In this document: in pieces, positions 34,901-43,706 of the stretch
Position numbering within the stretch: the stretch's first letter is position 1
Layout: every line of letters begins with the position of its first letter
Position numbers and translations under genes: made by a program
Origin: Heliocidaris tuberculata
Lineage: Eukaryota > Echinodermata > Echinoidea > Camarodonta > Echinometridae
Direction: 5' to 3'
DNA length: 64,000 nt
NCBI GenBank assembly: GCA_025618425.1
Contig: CM046841.1
Location: forward strand, 8,484,654 to 8,548,653
The notes under the pieces: model-generated
Told to the model about the DNA's origin: nothing
Databases searched by the model: none
Seen by the model: the letters and a program-made list of their open reading frames with translations, nothing else

Positions 34901-36739
34901 TGTTCCCTATGTTTACAGGAACCTTGACAAATGGCAAGAAATTTGACTCATCTAGGGATCGTGGCAAGCCTTTTGAGTTCAAGATTGGATATGGAAAGGT
35001 CATCAAGGGATGGGATGAAGGTGTTAAGCAGGTACTTATATACAGGGTTGTAAACACTTGTCATCCAGGGTAGTAAACACTTGTCATCCAGGGTAGTAAA
35101 CACTTGTCATCCAGGGTAGTGACATCTAGGGTAGTGTCATCCCGGGTAGTGTCATGCAGGGTAGTGTCATCCAGGGTAGTATCATGCAGGGTAGTGTCAT
35201 CCAGGGTAGTGTCATCCAGGGTAGTGTCATCCAGGACAGTGTCATGCAGGGTAGTGTCATCCAGGGTAGTGTCATCCAGGGTAGTGTCATCCAGGGTAGT
35301 GTCATCCAGGGTAGTGTCATCCAGGGTAGTGTCATGCAGGGTAGTGTCATCCAGGGTAGTGTCATGCAGGGTAGTGTCATCCAGGGTAGTGTCATCCAGG
35401 ACAGTGTCATGCAGGGTAGTGTCATGCAGGGTAGTGTCATCCAGGGTAGTGTCATCCAGGGTAGCATCATGCAGGGTAGTGACATGCAGGGTAGTGTCAT
35501 GCAGGGTAGTGTCATGCAGGGTAGTGTCATGCAGGGTAGTGTCATCCAGGGTAGTGTCATGCAGGGTAGTGTCATCCAAGACAGTGTCATGCAGGGTAGT
35601 GTCACCCAGGGCAGTGTCATGCAGGGTAGTGTCATGCAGGACAGTGTCATGCAGGGTAGTGTCATGCAGGGTAGTGTCATCCAGGACAGTGTCATTGCAG
35701 GGTAGTGTCACCCAGGGTACAATTTGGAGCTTTGATCATGCAATCAAACGTCGAGGCAGATTAGGAATCTATAGATTTAATTTAACAAATTTCTCTAACT
35801 GCCTTATTTCTGGGTTGTCCAGGTTAGGATGATCGAAATGGTATATGAAAATGAGCATTGACTTGCCTTTCCTGTGTAAAATATTATAGTGGAATCCATT
35901 CCTGGCACTACTTGGACAATAGTGCAAGCATGAGCATAAGCAGCAAACTAATTCTTTTTTTGTTGACTTGTATACCCCTACAGATGTCAGTAGGACAGAA
36001 AGCCAAGCTGACTTGCTCTCCTGACTTTGCATATGGTGCTGCTGGGATCAAGGGAGTATATCCTTTTTCATAAACATTTCAGCAAAGTTTAAAGCCTGAG
36101 CATTGCCTGTGTCATGTATCCAAGTGTGCTTATTCAATGCCCAGCACAAATCTGTTAGTCCTTATTGAAAATGAGTTCTTGTTACTTTGTTATCATACCA
36201 CATAAATTATTGATGTTTTTCTATGTGCAATGAAATTTGTAAATCTACATTTACACCTTCCCGAATAATTTGCGATTTGTGTTTTGTTTATTGAAAGCAA
36301 CTAAAATCCATTGAAAATACAATGGAAACTCGTTATAAAGAGCTCTGATATAACGAAATTCCTGATATAACAAAGTAATTTTGCTGGTCCCAGGTCTTTA
36401 TGTTCTTATGTTTTATTTACCCTGATATAAGGAGATTCCTGATATAACAAGGTAATTTTGATGGTCCCAAGGTCCTCGTTATATTGACTTTCCCCCTGTA
36501 TATTCCTTCTATTTAATATTGCAAATTGGTTTCTAAGCAGGAAGGAACTATAACAGTGAGTTGAGAAAGGTGTAGACTCTTCTGAAATAACAGCTCTGTT
36601 TAAAAAAAAAGGGGGGGGGGGGGAGAGAAAAAGAAATAAGTTACATGTATGTGTTTGAGTGTTTTCCTTGACAGATATTTCTACTATTCCACCCAATGCA
36701 ACGCTAGTCTTTGATGTGGAGTTACTCGGCGTAAAGTAA
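28896..36739 (+). CDS. FKBP1A: FKBP12-type peptidyl-prolyl cis-trans isomerase, complete, 5 coding exons
   Basis: Coding exons are 28896-28932, 33100-33147, 34919-35031, 35984-36057 and 36685-36739, totalling 327 nt and 108 residues, the usual FKBP12 length. The product is a single-domain cytosolic FKBP that catalyses proline cis-trans isomerisation, binds FK506/rapamycin and, in animals, binds ryanodine receptors and TGF-beta type I receptors. Visible family motifs are [12 protein letters not shown] at the start, [41 protein letters not shown] and [14 protein letters not shown] at the end. Pocket residues equivalent to human Tyr26, Phe36, Asp37, Arg42, Phe46, Val55, Ile56, Trp59, Tyr82, Ile91 and Phe99 are present; the His87 position is Ile. 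The start codon has a good context (CAAAAATGG). Introns 1-3 are GT-AG; intron 4 only gives an open frame if read as AT-AC. FKBP1A and FKBP1B cannot be told apart here. Confidence 0.96.
29150..29300 (+). repeat. Dispersed repeat shared with CCDC25 intron 1
   Basis: GGGACTGTGTCCAACATTCA and about 130 following bases recur near 53,128 with few mismatches (shared landmarks AAGCAAGATTTAATTTTC and TTGCTAGATTACCTGATTCA). Confidence 0.8.
29542..29870. mobile_element. MITE with GCTAACTCGGCACTAGGGCG termini
   Basis: 329 bp, inverted termini GGGCTAACTCGGCACTAGGG / CCCTAGTGCCGAATTAGCCC, flanked by TACAGTT (29535-29541 and 29871-29877). A related locus at 56,700-56,800 (inverted) has the flanking sequence without the insert. 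A second copy, itself interrupted, is at 57,982-58,703. Confidence 0.8.
29988..30200. repeat. Inverted dispersed copy of 56,030-56,240
   Basis: ACGCCGCGTCGTTGGGAAGG ... GACTTTGAGCATTCATTATG ... TGATTTTCTGAAAAGTGTTC is the reverse complement of the segment in CCDC25 intron 1. Confidence 0.8.
31410..32000. repeat. Inverted-repeat region with GGAATCAATC words
   Basis: Repeated inverse-related words (GATTCACTAAATCGC/TTAGTGAATCAGTCAC, GGATGGAATCAATT, CCTAAAATTGATTTT) suggest a decayed palindromic MITE of about 590 bp in FKBP intron 1, with a CG-rich centre (31,660-31,800). Confidence 0.45.
32363..32768 (+). mobile_element. piggyBac-like MITE (intact copy)
   Basis: 406 bp, CCCTTTCAGGACAGG ... TCTTGAAAGGG between TTAA at 32359-32362 and 32769-32772, in FKBP intron 1. 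Confidence 0.85.
33100..33147 (+). CDS. FKBP1A: FKBP coding exon 2
   Basis: 48 nt between acceptor TTTCAG and donor G|GTGAGT. It encodes [17 protein letters not shown] (outer residues shared across junctions), the strand carrying pocket Tyr26. Confidence 0.95.
33409..34885. mobile_element. Tc1/mariner-like inverted-repeat element in FKBP intron 2
   Basis: CAGTGCATATAAAAAAAAGT at the left and the inverse (TTTTTTATATGCACTC) at the right, each next to TA (33407-33408, 34886-34887). Arms of about 250 bp match inverted (TACCCAACTTTG, CAAATCCTCTTGTACCAAG-like, TGAGCAGC). No transposase. It is interrupted by a piggyBac-like MITE. The right end is 33 bp from exon 3. Confidence 0.75.
33682..34090 (-). 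mobile_element. piggyBac-like MITE (intact copy) nested in the Tc1-like element
   Basis: 409 bp, CCCTTTCAAGACAACTG ... CCTGAAAGGG between TTAA at 33678-33681 and 34091-34094. Opposite orientation to the 32,363 copy. Confidence 0.85.
34919..35031 (+). CDS. FKBP1A: FKBP coding exon 3
   Basis: 113 nt from acceptor TTTACAG to donor CAG|GTACTT. It carries [16 protein letters not shown] and [12 protein letters not shown], including the Phe36/Asp37/Arg42/Phe46/Val55/Ile56/Trp59 pocket residues. A Tc1-like element ends 33 bp upstream of the exon and a minisatellite starts about a dozen bases downstream. Confidence 0.96.
35044..35720. repeat. 15-bp minisatellite (GTAGTGTCATCCAGG)
   Basis: About 40 units of GTAGTGTCAT(C/G)CAGG with occasional ACAGTGTCAT variants, preceded by three longer GTAAACACTTGTCATCCAGG units. 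It starts about a dozen bases after the FKBP exon 3 donor. As the unit is a multiple of three and lacks stops, several frames on both strands stay open for about 190-240 codons. These are not genes. Confidence 0.97.
35984..36057 (+). CDS. FKBP1A: FKBP coding exon 4
   Basis: 74 nt after acceptor CCTACAG, encoding [18 protein letters not shown], then IKG and two bases of a Val codon. The exon/intron border GT|ATATCCTTTTTC is set by the U12-type donor. Taking the in-exon GT as a GT donor breaks the frame into exon 5. Confidence 0.92.
36058..36684 (+). other. U12-type AT-AC intron (FKBP intron 4)
   Basis: The 627 bp intron begins ATATCCTTTTTC, an exact match to the U12 donor consensus ATATCCTT, and ends in AC at 36683-36684. 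TTCCTTGAC at 36664-36672 matches the U12 branch-site consensus TTCCTTRAC, with the branch A (36671) 13 nt before the intron end, as expected for this class. Reading exon 4 to 36057 and exon 5 from 36685 restores the conserved [16 protein letters not shown] junction; no GT-AG choice does. Confidence 0.92.
36685..36739 (+). CDS. FKBP1A: FKBP coding exon 5 and stop
   Basis: 55 nt encoding [17 protein letters not shown] then TAA. It follows CTAC, not AG. The nearest upstream AG (36672-36674 region) would shift the frame and lose the conserved [14 protein letters not shown] strand. Confidence 0.93.
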
Positions 36740-37241
36740 ACTGCTTGTTGACTCTCATCACCACAATTATATTTCATTAATCGACATAAATGTAGATAAT
36801 ATTGTTTTCAACATGCCACATCAATAGAAATCACTTTCTGTGAGAAATAATCATAGCTATAAATTTTCTTCAGCTAATGTACACCTAGAAGTAAATTATG
36901 AATTTTAATTGAAAACATGCTGATTTGTAAGCTTTGTTAAAAATACATTTACAGGCATGTATTTCAAGTAATGGACATCTTTTTTTTCTTCCGTCAGTTC
37001 AGTTCACTTTGTATTATTTCAACAGTTCAGTGACTGTAGCTTGCATCTTTTACATACATGCCAACCGTACAGATTTTAACTGAACGGTTCAGTTTTTGAA
37101 GTTTTTAGAGCCATAAAAAACTGAACATACAGATTTTTGGGAAAATAGTATTAGGGTCTAATGCCAATTAATTGAATCCGGTACAATAATTAGTCGTACA
37201 TGATTTGTGATTTGGTTCGATTTCGAGTGAAAATCTGTCAA

Positions 37242-37247
37242 AATAAA
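37242..37247 (+). terminator. Candidate FKBP polyadenylation signal
   Basis: The first clear AATAAA after the FKBP stop codon, about 500 bp downstream. Other AATAAA copies lie farther on (near 40,547), so the true 3' end is uncertain. Confidence 0.3.
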
Positions 37248-39480
37248 AGCAACCATGAGCGGAACAGTGTCAGCCTGGGGCCCTGAGGCAGGCCACTGGA
37301 TCCCTTACTCCAGGGAGCTCCACCCCCACCGCTGTTGGCTTGACGCTCCCTGGACCCCCTGCCAATATCAATATGTGGGTTCAGTTTTCTGAATATCAAA
37401 TGTTGGCAAGTATGCTTTTATGATGTAAATACATAGTTGAACCATGCAAGATGATCATGTCACAATCAGAGGCAGTAATCATTCCATAATAGTAGGCATT
37501 GTTCACACAGATCCTCTACATATGTAGTATATCTCTATGGTGGTTGCCCTGTTTAGATGAGAGAGTGGAAAGACAGTTTGCCATGTGCAGCACAATGCGT
37601 GCAACTGTAAATACTGGTGCAGAATGTATCTGTGTGAACAATGCAATTTATGTGCGTTTGTGGTTGGCATTCTTTTATTTTGTTGCCTTTGTCAGGAGTA
37701 TTATAGTCGACACTAAATATTGATTAACCATGATTTACGTGTAGTTACATGTATATTATATTAATTTTTAAACAGTGTATTCTGTATTTGGTATGTTGGT
37801 GTACCATTACATGGTCTTTGTACATGTATGACTAGCAATTTGCTGTTTTGTGTTGAAATCCCAAATGGTAATTTCTACACATTACTGACTCAGTTTTGAT
37901 ATTCGTACATGTTCTGCCAAGTGGATGAATGCATAATTTGTCTTTTTGTCTAAGAAGCTGAATTTTCCATTTAGTCCTCCAGACTGTTACCTCATGTGAT
38001 AAGTCAACTCAGTGGATGTGCCTAAATAGTACAAATTTTTGTGGAGTTGTTGACAATTTTATTTATTATTATCTTCTTTTTTTTTGTGGCAGATGTAAAT
38101 GTAAATGAGAGACATTATTCCATATTTTTCAAAGGCTAATCAACAGATCATTCATGGAAGTAATTCACTTAACCTTTGTAGTCATAGATTTGCCATACAT
38201 GTATGAGGAGGAAGTATGCATTCAACTTGGACATCCATTTGTACTGCAACTGGATTGCGTTGATTTGTTGATTTCTTATTTCACGCTATTAAAGATTGCC
38301 ATAGCCAATGTCCAGACGTATTCGTTGTAATAACAGTAAAATACAAAAGTTTCAATGAAATTCAGCATTATTCAGGTGATGGTATCTGGGAGATTGCTCA
38401 GTACTATTGTTATGTTAGGATTATTGATGCTGAGGTAGATACCTGAACTATCATTTTTTTATCTTTTTAAAGAGAATTCGGTAGATCACGTTTCAAATTG
38501 GATCTAATTACAGGATCGTCACTGAAATTATATTTTCACTTCTCATGAAGAGTTGGAATGTATTGTGATAAACTCATTGAAAAATAATCCATTGTCTCTG
38601 TGTGACTTTTAACGTCATGTCTTGTATTTTTATATAAAATGGAGTGAGAGAATGAAAGTTAATGGTTAAGTGATGGTAAGAATATGCCTAGTCTGTGTAA
38701 TATTGTGAAGTGATAGGAGCATCTATGAAAAGTGTGAGCACTTGATACAAGAGACCAATGTTATTTACATCAAGTGCTGTACATGTAATATAAAAACAAA
38801 AATTTTTGCCAATTGTAAACAACAGTCGTTTTCATGGCAAAAAACCTTTTGCACATTGCAACAGATCAGTGTTTGGTCAGATGTCCAATTTAGTTTATAG
38901 CATGAGAACAATTTTAAATCCAAACTTCTCATGAAAGTCATGAGCATTTTGTGCACATGATGGTCTCTATTGAAAAGAATTTGAAAACCTTCCTGATGAA
39001 GAAAGCCATGAAACTTTTCATAAAATCCTGTTATAACAAACTTTCCTCATTATTTACATTGTTCTAATTACTTTGTTATAACTATATTGATATTACAGAC
39101 AACCCCTAGAAAGAAAGAGAGAGAGAGAGGAAGAGATGGGAGTTGGATTGGTAGACAAATACATTTAATATATGGATCAACAGAGATCAAGAGATGTTTC
39201 AAATGCCTGATTAAAAGAGTGGTAGAGATTGAATGGAAGGAAAGGAGAAAGATGAAAGAAGTAGTTTAGGAAAGAAAACGAGAATGAGATATAAGATATT
39301 AATGTACATCTAGTTGTAGTATAGATGACACGATGACTGCTTTCTTTAATCTTCACTCTTAATTAAAGTGCATTTTCAGCTTTCCATTTCCTTCTGTCTT
39401 CCTCTCTCATGTCTCTAGATGTTTCTGGTTATGAAAAAAAAATAATGCCCCTGATCTAACATATGCAGTTGAACTTCTAT

Positions 39481-39660
39481 ACAGTGGAACCTCATTTTAA
39501 AAAACTCCTTGAGACCAAGGAAATTACCTCTTCATATCGAAACCTTGTTATATCAGGGCTAAAAACATACACTGTAGAATACAAAGAAGTGCGACCAGCA
39601 AAGTTACCTTGTTATAACGAGTTTGTTTTAACAGTGTTCTTTATAATGAGATTCCACTGT
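39481..39660. mobile_element. Palindromic MITE, ACAGTGGAACCTCATTTTAA termini
   Basis: ACAGTGGAACCTCATTTTAA at the left is the inverse of TTTATAATGAGATTCCACTGT at the right with TATA on both sides. The inner part repeats TTGTTATA words. Confidence 0.75.
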
Positions 39661-41199
39661 ATAAAGATCACTGTTGTAAGAACTTTCATTGTTATAACAA
39701 AGTAATTTCGTTGCTTCTTTTTCTTTGTTTTCTATTTATTAGAGCCCTGATATAACAAGGTACATGTACATGTACACACATAATTTCCTTGGACCCAACA
39801 CAGTTCAATACAATGAAGTTCCACTGTCTCCCCATGCTCCTTCTCTGCTCTCTGTCTGTCTGTCTCTCTCTCAATCTCTTCGGCTATGAAAACATCTTCC
39901 GTCCTCGATCTCATCTCAATCCTCTTTCTTCACTCTCTCTTTCAGATTCTTGGATCTGACATTTTCTTATGCAAGGGACTTTCAAAATTTAAAATGAAGC
40001 TTGATAATTATAAACTACGTAGAAGTAAAGGATTGTAAAAACCACTAGGTAAGGTGGGCTAACAAAAACATAAGATATAACTCTAGTTTGTACTTATCTC
40101 TTTCTCTCACACTCTTTGACTAATTTCTCTCTTTTCTCTCAAGTCTGATTATTTTCATTTCCCCCATGGATTATCTGAAATGTCATTCCTGCAATTCGAA
40201 ATGAAAGGACTTGCAAACTTTCACAGGAACATTTCAATATCCTAACTTTCACAGAAACATTTCAGTATTCTAATGACTGAAAATCAGTTATTTGTTTGTT
40301 GTATGATGCTGTTTGATACTTTCACTTCAGTATTCATGTTAAGTTTCATTTTCAAACGCAATTGAAATGGTAAGAACAAACAAACAAAAATAAAAAATTA
40401 ATACAATTGCAGATAAACATCATATTCACAGCATCCTAAAAAAATAAAAAGATATGATGCTTATATTTCCTGGGAAAGCGCAAAATCATAAATGATTTTG
40501 AATACTAGTATTTCCATATTCTGACTAAACTATTCTACAGATTTCAGAATAAAATAAAGTAAATTCACTGATTTATAGTCCATGTCATATCTTTATGCTG
40601 TTTATTCAAGGAAGTACTTGGCAAGCTCCTCCTTGGTTTATTGTACATACATTTAGACATGCCCAATTTGTAAATTGTAAATTGTAAATGGATATTTCTC
40701 ATCATCAATACATGTACATGAAATAAGTCTTCTTTGAAGCTTTCTGGGGAGAATTTAATAACTTCTGCTCTGCTATAAACTCAAAACACACAAGCAAATG
40801 ACCCGTTTCTTCAATGGGGAATGGACATTTTAATACAGAGAAATATAGTGGTAAAATACTGAGAAATTTTGATAGAGAATAATTAAGTTGATGAAATTTT
40901 GCAAGTAAAGACAAATAAAGAGGGTTGTATGCTCCAGTGACAAGTGCTCAGTATTCTACCTAGCTAAACTAACCATATATTTTTAACTTCAATCCTGGAC
41001 CAAATCAAACCTAAAACCCAGCTGTCATCCTTACCAGATATCTCTGATGAAATAAATCCTAAAGCAACTGTCACTGTAGCAAGTGTCAGAGCACCGACAT
41101 GGGAGTTTCCCATTGCTATTTGCAGTCTTCTATGTGACTGTGACCATTAAACAAAACAAGAAAAGTATTAATTTATTTTTGTAAAAATAACAAACAATT

Positions 41200-41452
41200 A
41201 TTAAATCATTACATCTGGACTTATGGTTTAATTCCGAGGAAGGTTTCACGTCCGATCCTGGATGCTTCATCAGCTCGTCTGATTTGGTCGCGGAAAAACG
41301 TTTTGCCAATCAGCGCAGATGCACTGTCTATGTTATTGTTTTGAGTTAGACGTTGAGGAATTCTCCGACGAGCTGATGAAACGTCCAGGATCGGACGTGA
41401 AACCGTCCTCAGAATTAAACCGTAAGTTCAGACGTAATGATTTAATAATTGT
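41200..41452. ncRNA. Inverted repeat with a second hammerhead-like motif
   Basis: Arms of about 90 bp (AATTATTAAATCATTAC... and its inverse) flank a loop of about 55 bp. On the plus strand 41358-41416 reads stem I GAATTCT/AGAATT plus GAG/CTC with a CCGAC internal bulge, core CTGATGA (41373-41379), stem II ACGTCC/GGACGT, GAA (41399-41401), and ACCGTC with a GTC triplet (41405-41407). One unpaired A follows CTGATGA, as in the 23.3 kb motif. The left arm's version is degenerate (CTTC in place of CGTC). Confidence 0.45.
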
Positions 41453-41945
41453 TTGTTATTTGAACGTTCACCTGGATGGATCAGAACTTACATCATTTGT
41501 TTTGGGAAAACAAAATTATTAAATACATGTACATGTATATTCCCCCTTTAAAAAACAAAAGAGAATAGACATATTTTCAAAGGAGGGTATGTTATGCTAC
41601 ATATTGTAATACAAGTCTACAGTAAATAATGAGAGCTCTCCTTGTATGATATAACCAAATTGCCATTGGGAGATTCCCCATATGTACATGTATCATCTGT
41701 GATCTTGAATTTAAGGATTGCTTAATTCTCTATCTTTTCTCTACCGTCAATTATCTGATTATTCTCTGAGAAATCTTATAGATTTTGAAAGGATATACCA
41801 TACACCAAGGGTGCTATTCTGAAAAGTTAATTATCTTTTATGTTAATGAGAATATGTTAATTGTAATAACAAATCCAAATATGGACAAGTCATTGGTCAA
41901 TGTCTGCTCAAAGCTGACTGCTTACATGTATGTATATAGCTAACC

Positions 41946-42245
41946 CTTTTGTGACAACTGACCACATTTTGTGGTTTGGCTCAATAACTTTTGATTCAGA
42001 GCTTTAAAAAATATACCAGATGCATGAGTAGAAAGAGCAAACATTTCTACACACACTGTGTCCATTTCTGTTGCATGACCCTATTGTGTTTGATGCCAGG
42101 AATTTTAAAAACGAGAATAAGCTTTAAAATCCCTAAATTGGCAACACATTGAGAGGTTAAAAATCATTGTTTTTTTAATCAAAATTGCCAATTCTTTCAA
42201 CTTTTCGACATAATTTATAACCATGTATACTGTTTTCAAAGACAT
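41946..42245. mobile_element. Truncated piggyBac-like MITE
   Basis: It starts CCCTTTTGTGACAACTG after CTAA and follows the family to TTTTCAAAGACAT, then stops; the far terminus is lost. Confidence 0.65.
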
Positions 42246-42749
42246 ATGATTTGAATACTCATTTGCATACATTTGTGAACTGGTCTATTGGAGTGGTGAA
42301 CAATGTGTTAGACTAGGAAGGACTTCATTTCTCTTCCAGAAACACTAATAGTTCCTCCTATCTTGAAGTTTACACGTATATCAATGGGAGATACTCTACA
42401 TCCATTTTATCAATAAAGCAATGCACTTTAGAGTCAAAATTTGGTGTCCAAAGCTTGGTGTCCAAGACGGAGTAAAAAATATATGGAATTTCTTTCAATT
42501 TTGAGAAATAAATTTGCTTGTATTTCATCATCATTTATGAGGGTAAGTCTAAGGTATTTGGTCATTTTGTATCTCATCCATTACCAGCTATAGTAGGGAT
42601 ATTAATAATACAATCATCAGATATAATAAAATCTTAGATGTGGTCAATAACATAATGTTACGGTCAAAACTCATCGTGCGTGTTTTTGCATGTGCGTGTC
42701 CGTAGCTGTGATCGGCTGTGGGCCAACTCCTGCAATTCATGCCTCCTTC

Positions 42750-43190
42750 ATTTGTCATGGTCACAACCGGTCATGTACCTCTCTGCCTCTCCTCTTGGGC
42801 GTCTTGCACCCTCCTCATTAACATATCCCCTCTTACCAGCACCTGCAAGAACTCTTGAGGCAAATGTACAGCCCCGTACAGGTACTGTGCAACCGACGAG
42901 CGACGTGTCATGGCTCAGTATGGAGACAAGGATTTTGTGAGACCTCCGCAAGGAGCCTGTGTGATGCACATGCAGAAAGTGCCATGGCTGCACATGTTAC
43001 ATGCATTCATCAAAACATGTAGCCACACCAGAGATTGTTGGACATGTCCAACAGCCTCCTTGCGTGTCCTGTGTGCTCCTACGTGCTTGGAAAAAACGTG
43101 CAGACCCGTGTGTGCAACGCAAGGATTTTCTGCGAAATCTGTCGCAGACCACACGCAAGGAGGTGCACGACAGGTTGTGACCAACCTTTG
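42750..43190. mobile_element. Possible MITE with GGTCACAACC termini
   Basis: TGGTCACAACCGGTCATGTA at the left is inverse to GTGCACGACAGGTTGTGACC at the right. The stretch is CG/CA-rich and has open frames on both strands that look like repeat, not protein. Confidence 0.45.
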
Positions 43191-43621
43191 TCCCTTACTG
43201 TACTGGGCTAATTCAAGCTCCTCTCTGACTGGGGGAGAGGGGGGGGGGGGGGGGACTCTGGGTTAAGGGATAATCAAGCTTGAACTTGCCCATGTACAGA
43301 TGAAAAGCACTTGTTTGTGTTAGTTTTGGATCTCTGGACATATTATCATGTGCATAACTGTACTCCATTCCCTGGTTGCTGTGCTTCCAACACATGATAA
43401 CTGTCTTTATGACATCATCCAGTTACTTGCAGGCAGATGGACACCTTGAGTGAGACATATTGCCACCAAATTTTTCAAGAGCTTCAAAGAAATTCTCGAG
43501 CAGAATTCTACACAATCAGTGCAGCACTTCATGCAAGTTCAGTAGAGAAAAATGTCAGTTCTTGGATTGGAGGCATCCATTCCATTTAAACAGTTCCCAA
43601 TCTCAAACACAATACTGGATG

Positions 43622-43706
43622 TCACATGAAGTCGTCTTCTAAATCTTCTAGTGTGTTTTCAGCATTTGATGTCATTTTGTCTTCCTTCATGAGTGAGGTG
43701 TAGCTC
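43622..43706 (-). CDS. CCDC25: CCDC25 coding exon 7 and stop
   Basis: 85 nt after acceptor CTTACAG, encoding the C-terminal [18 protein letters not shown] and an acidic tail ending DDFM, then TGA. It matches the human SYSSLMKVENMTSN-type and DEFM ending in order. Confidence 0.92.

Larger units (their letters stand above)
36740..41220. other. FKBP 3' UTR and intergenic DNA, no further gene seen
   Basis: AT-rich. It includes two relatives of a GGAACCTCGTTATAA-type repeat (36,325-36,490 partly inside FKBP intron 4, and a palindromic MITE at 39,481-39,660), (GA)n at 39,107-39,127 and CT-rich patches. Confidence 0.5.

Noticed and set aside
35061..35832. Long open frames on both strands over the minisatellite
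   Set aside because: They result from a 15-bp stop-free repeat unit, not from coding selection; the interval is FKBP intron 3.
36058..36073. Reading FKBP exon 4 through to Tyr-Pro-Phe-Ser and a stop
   Set aside because: It would truncate the protein before the conserved last strand; the U12-type junction restores it.
42680..43266. Overlapping open frames on both strands
   Set aside because: They lie in an inverted-repeat element; the protein text mirrors the repeat.
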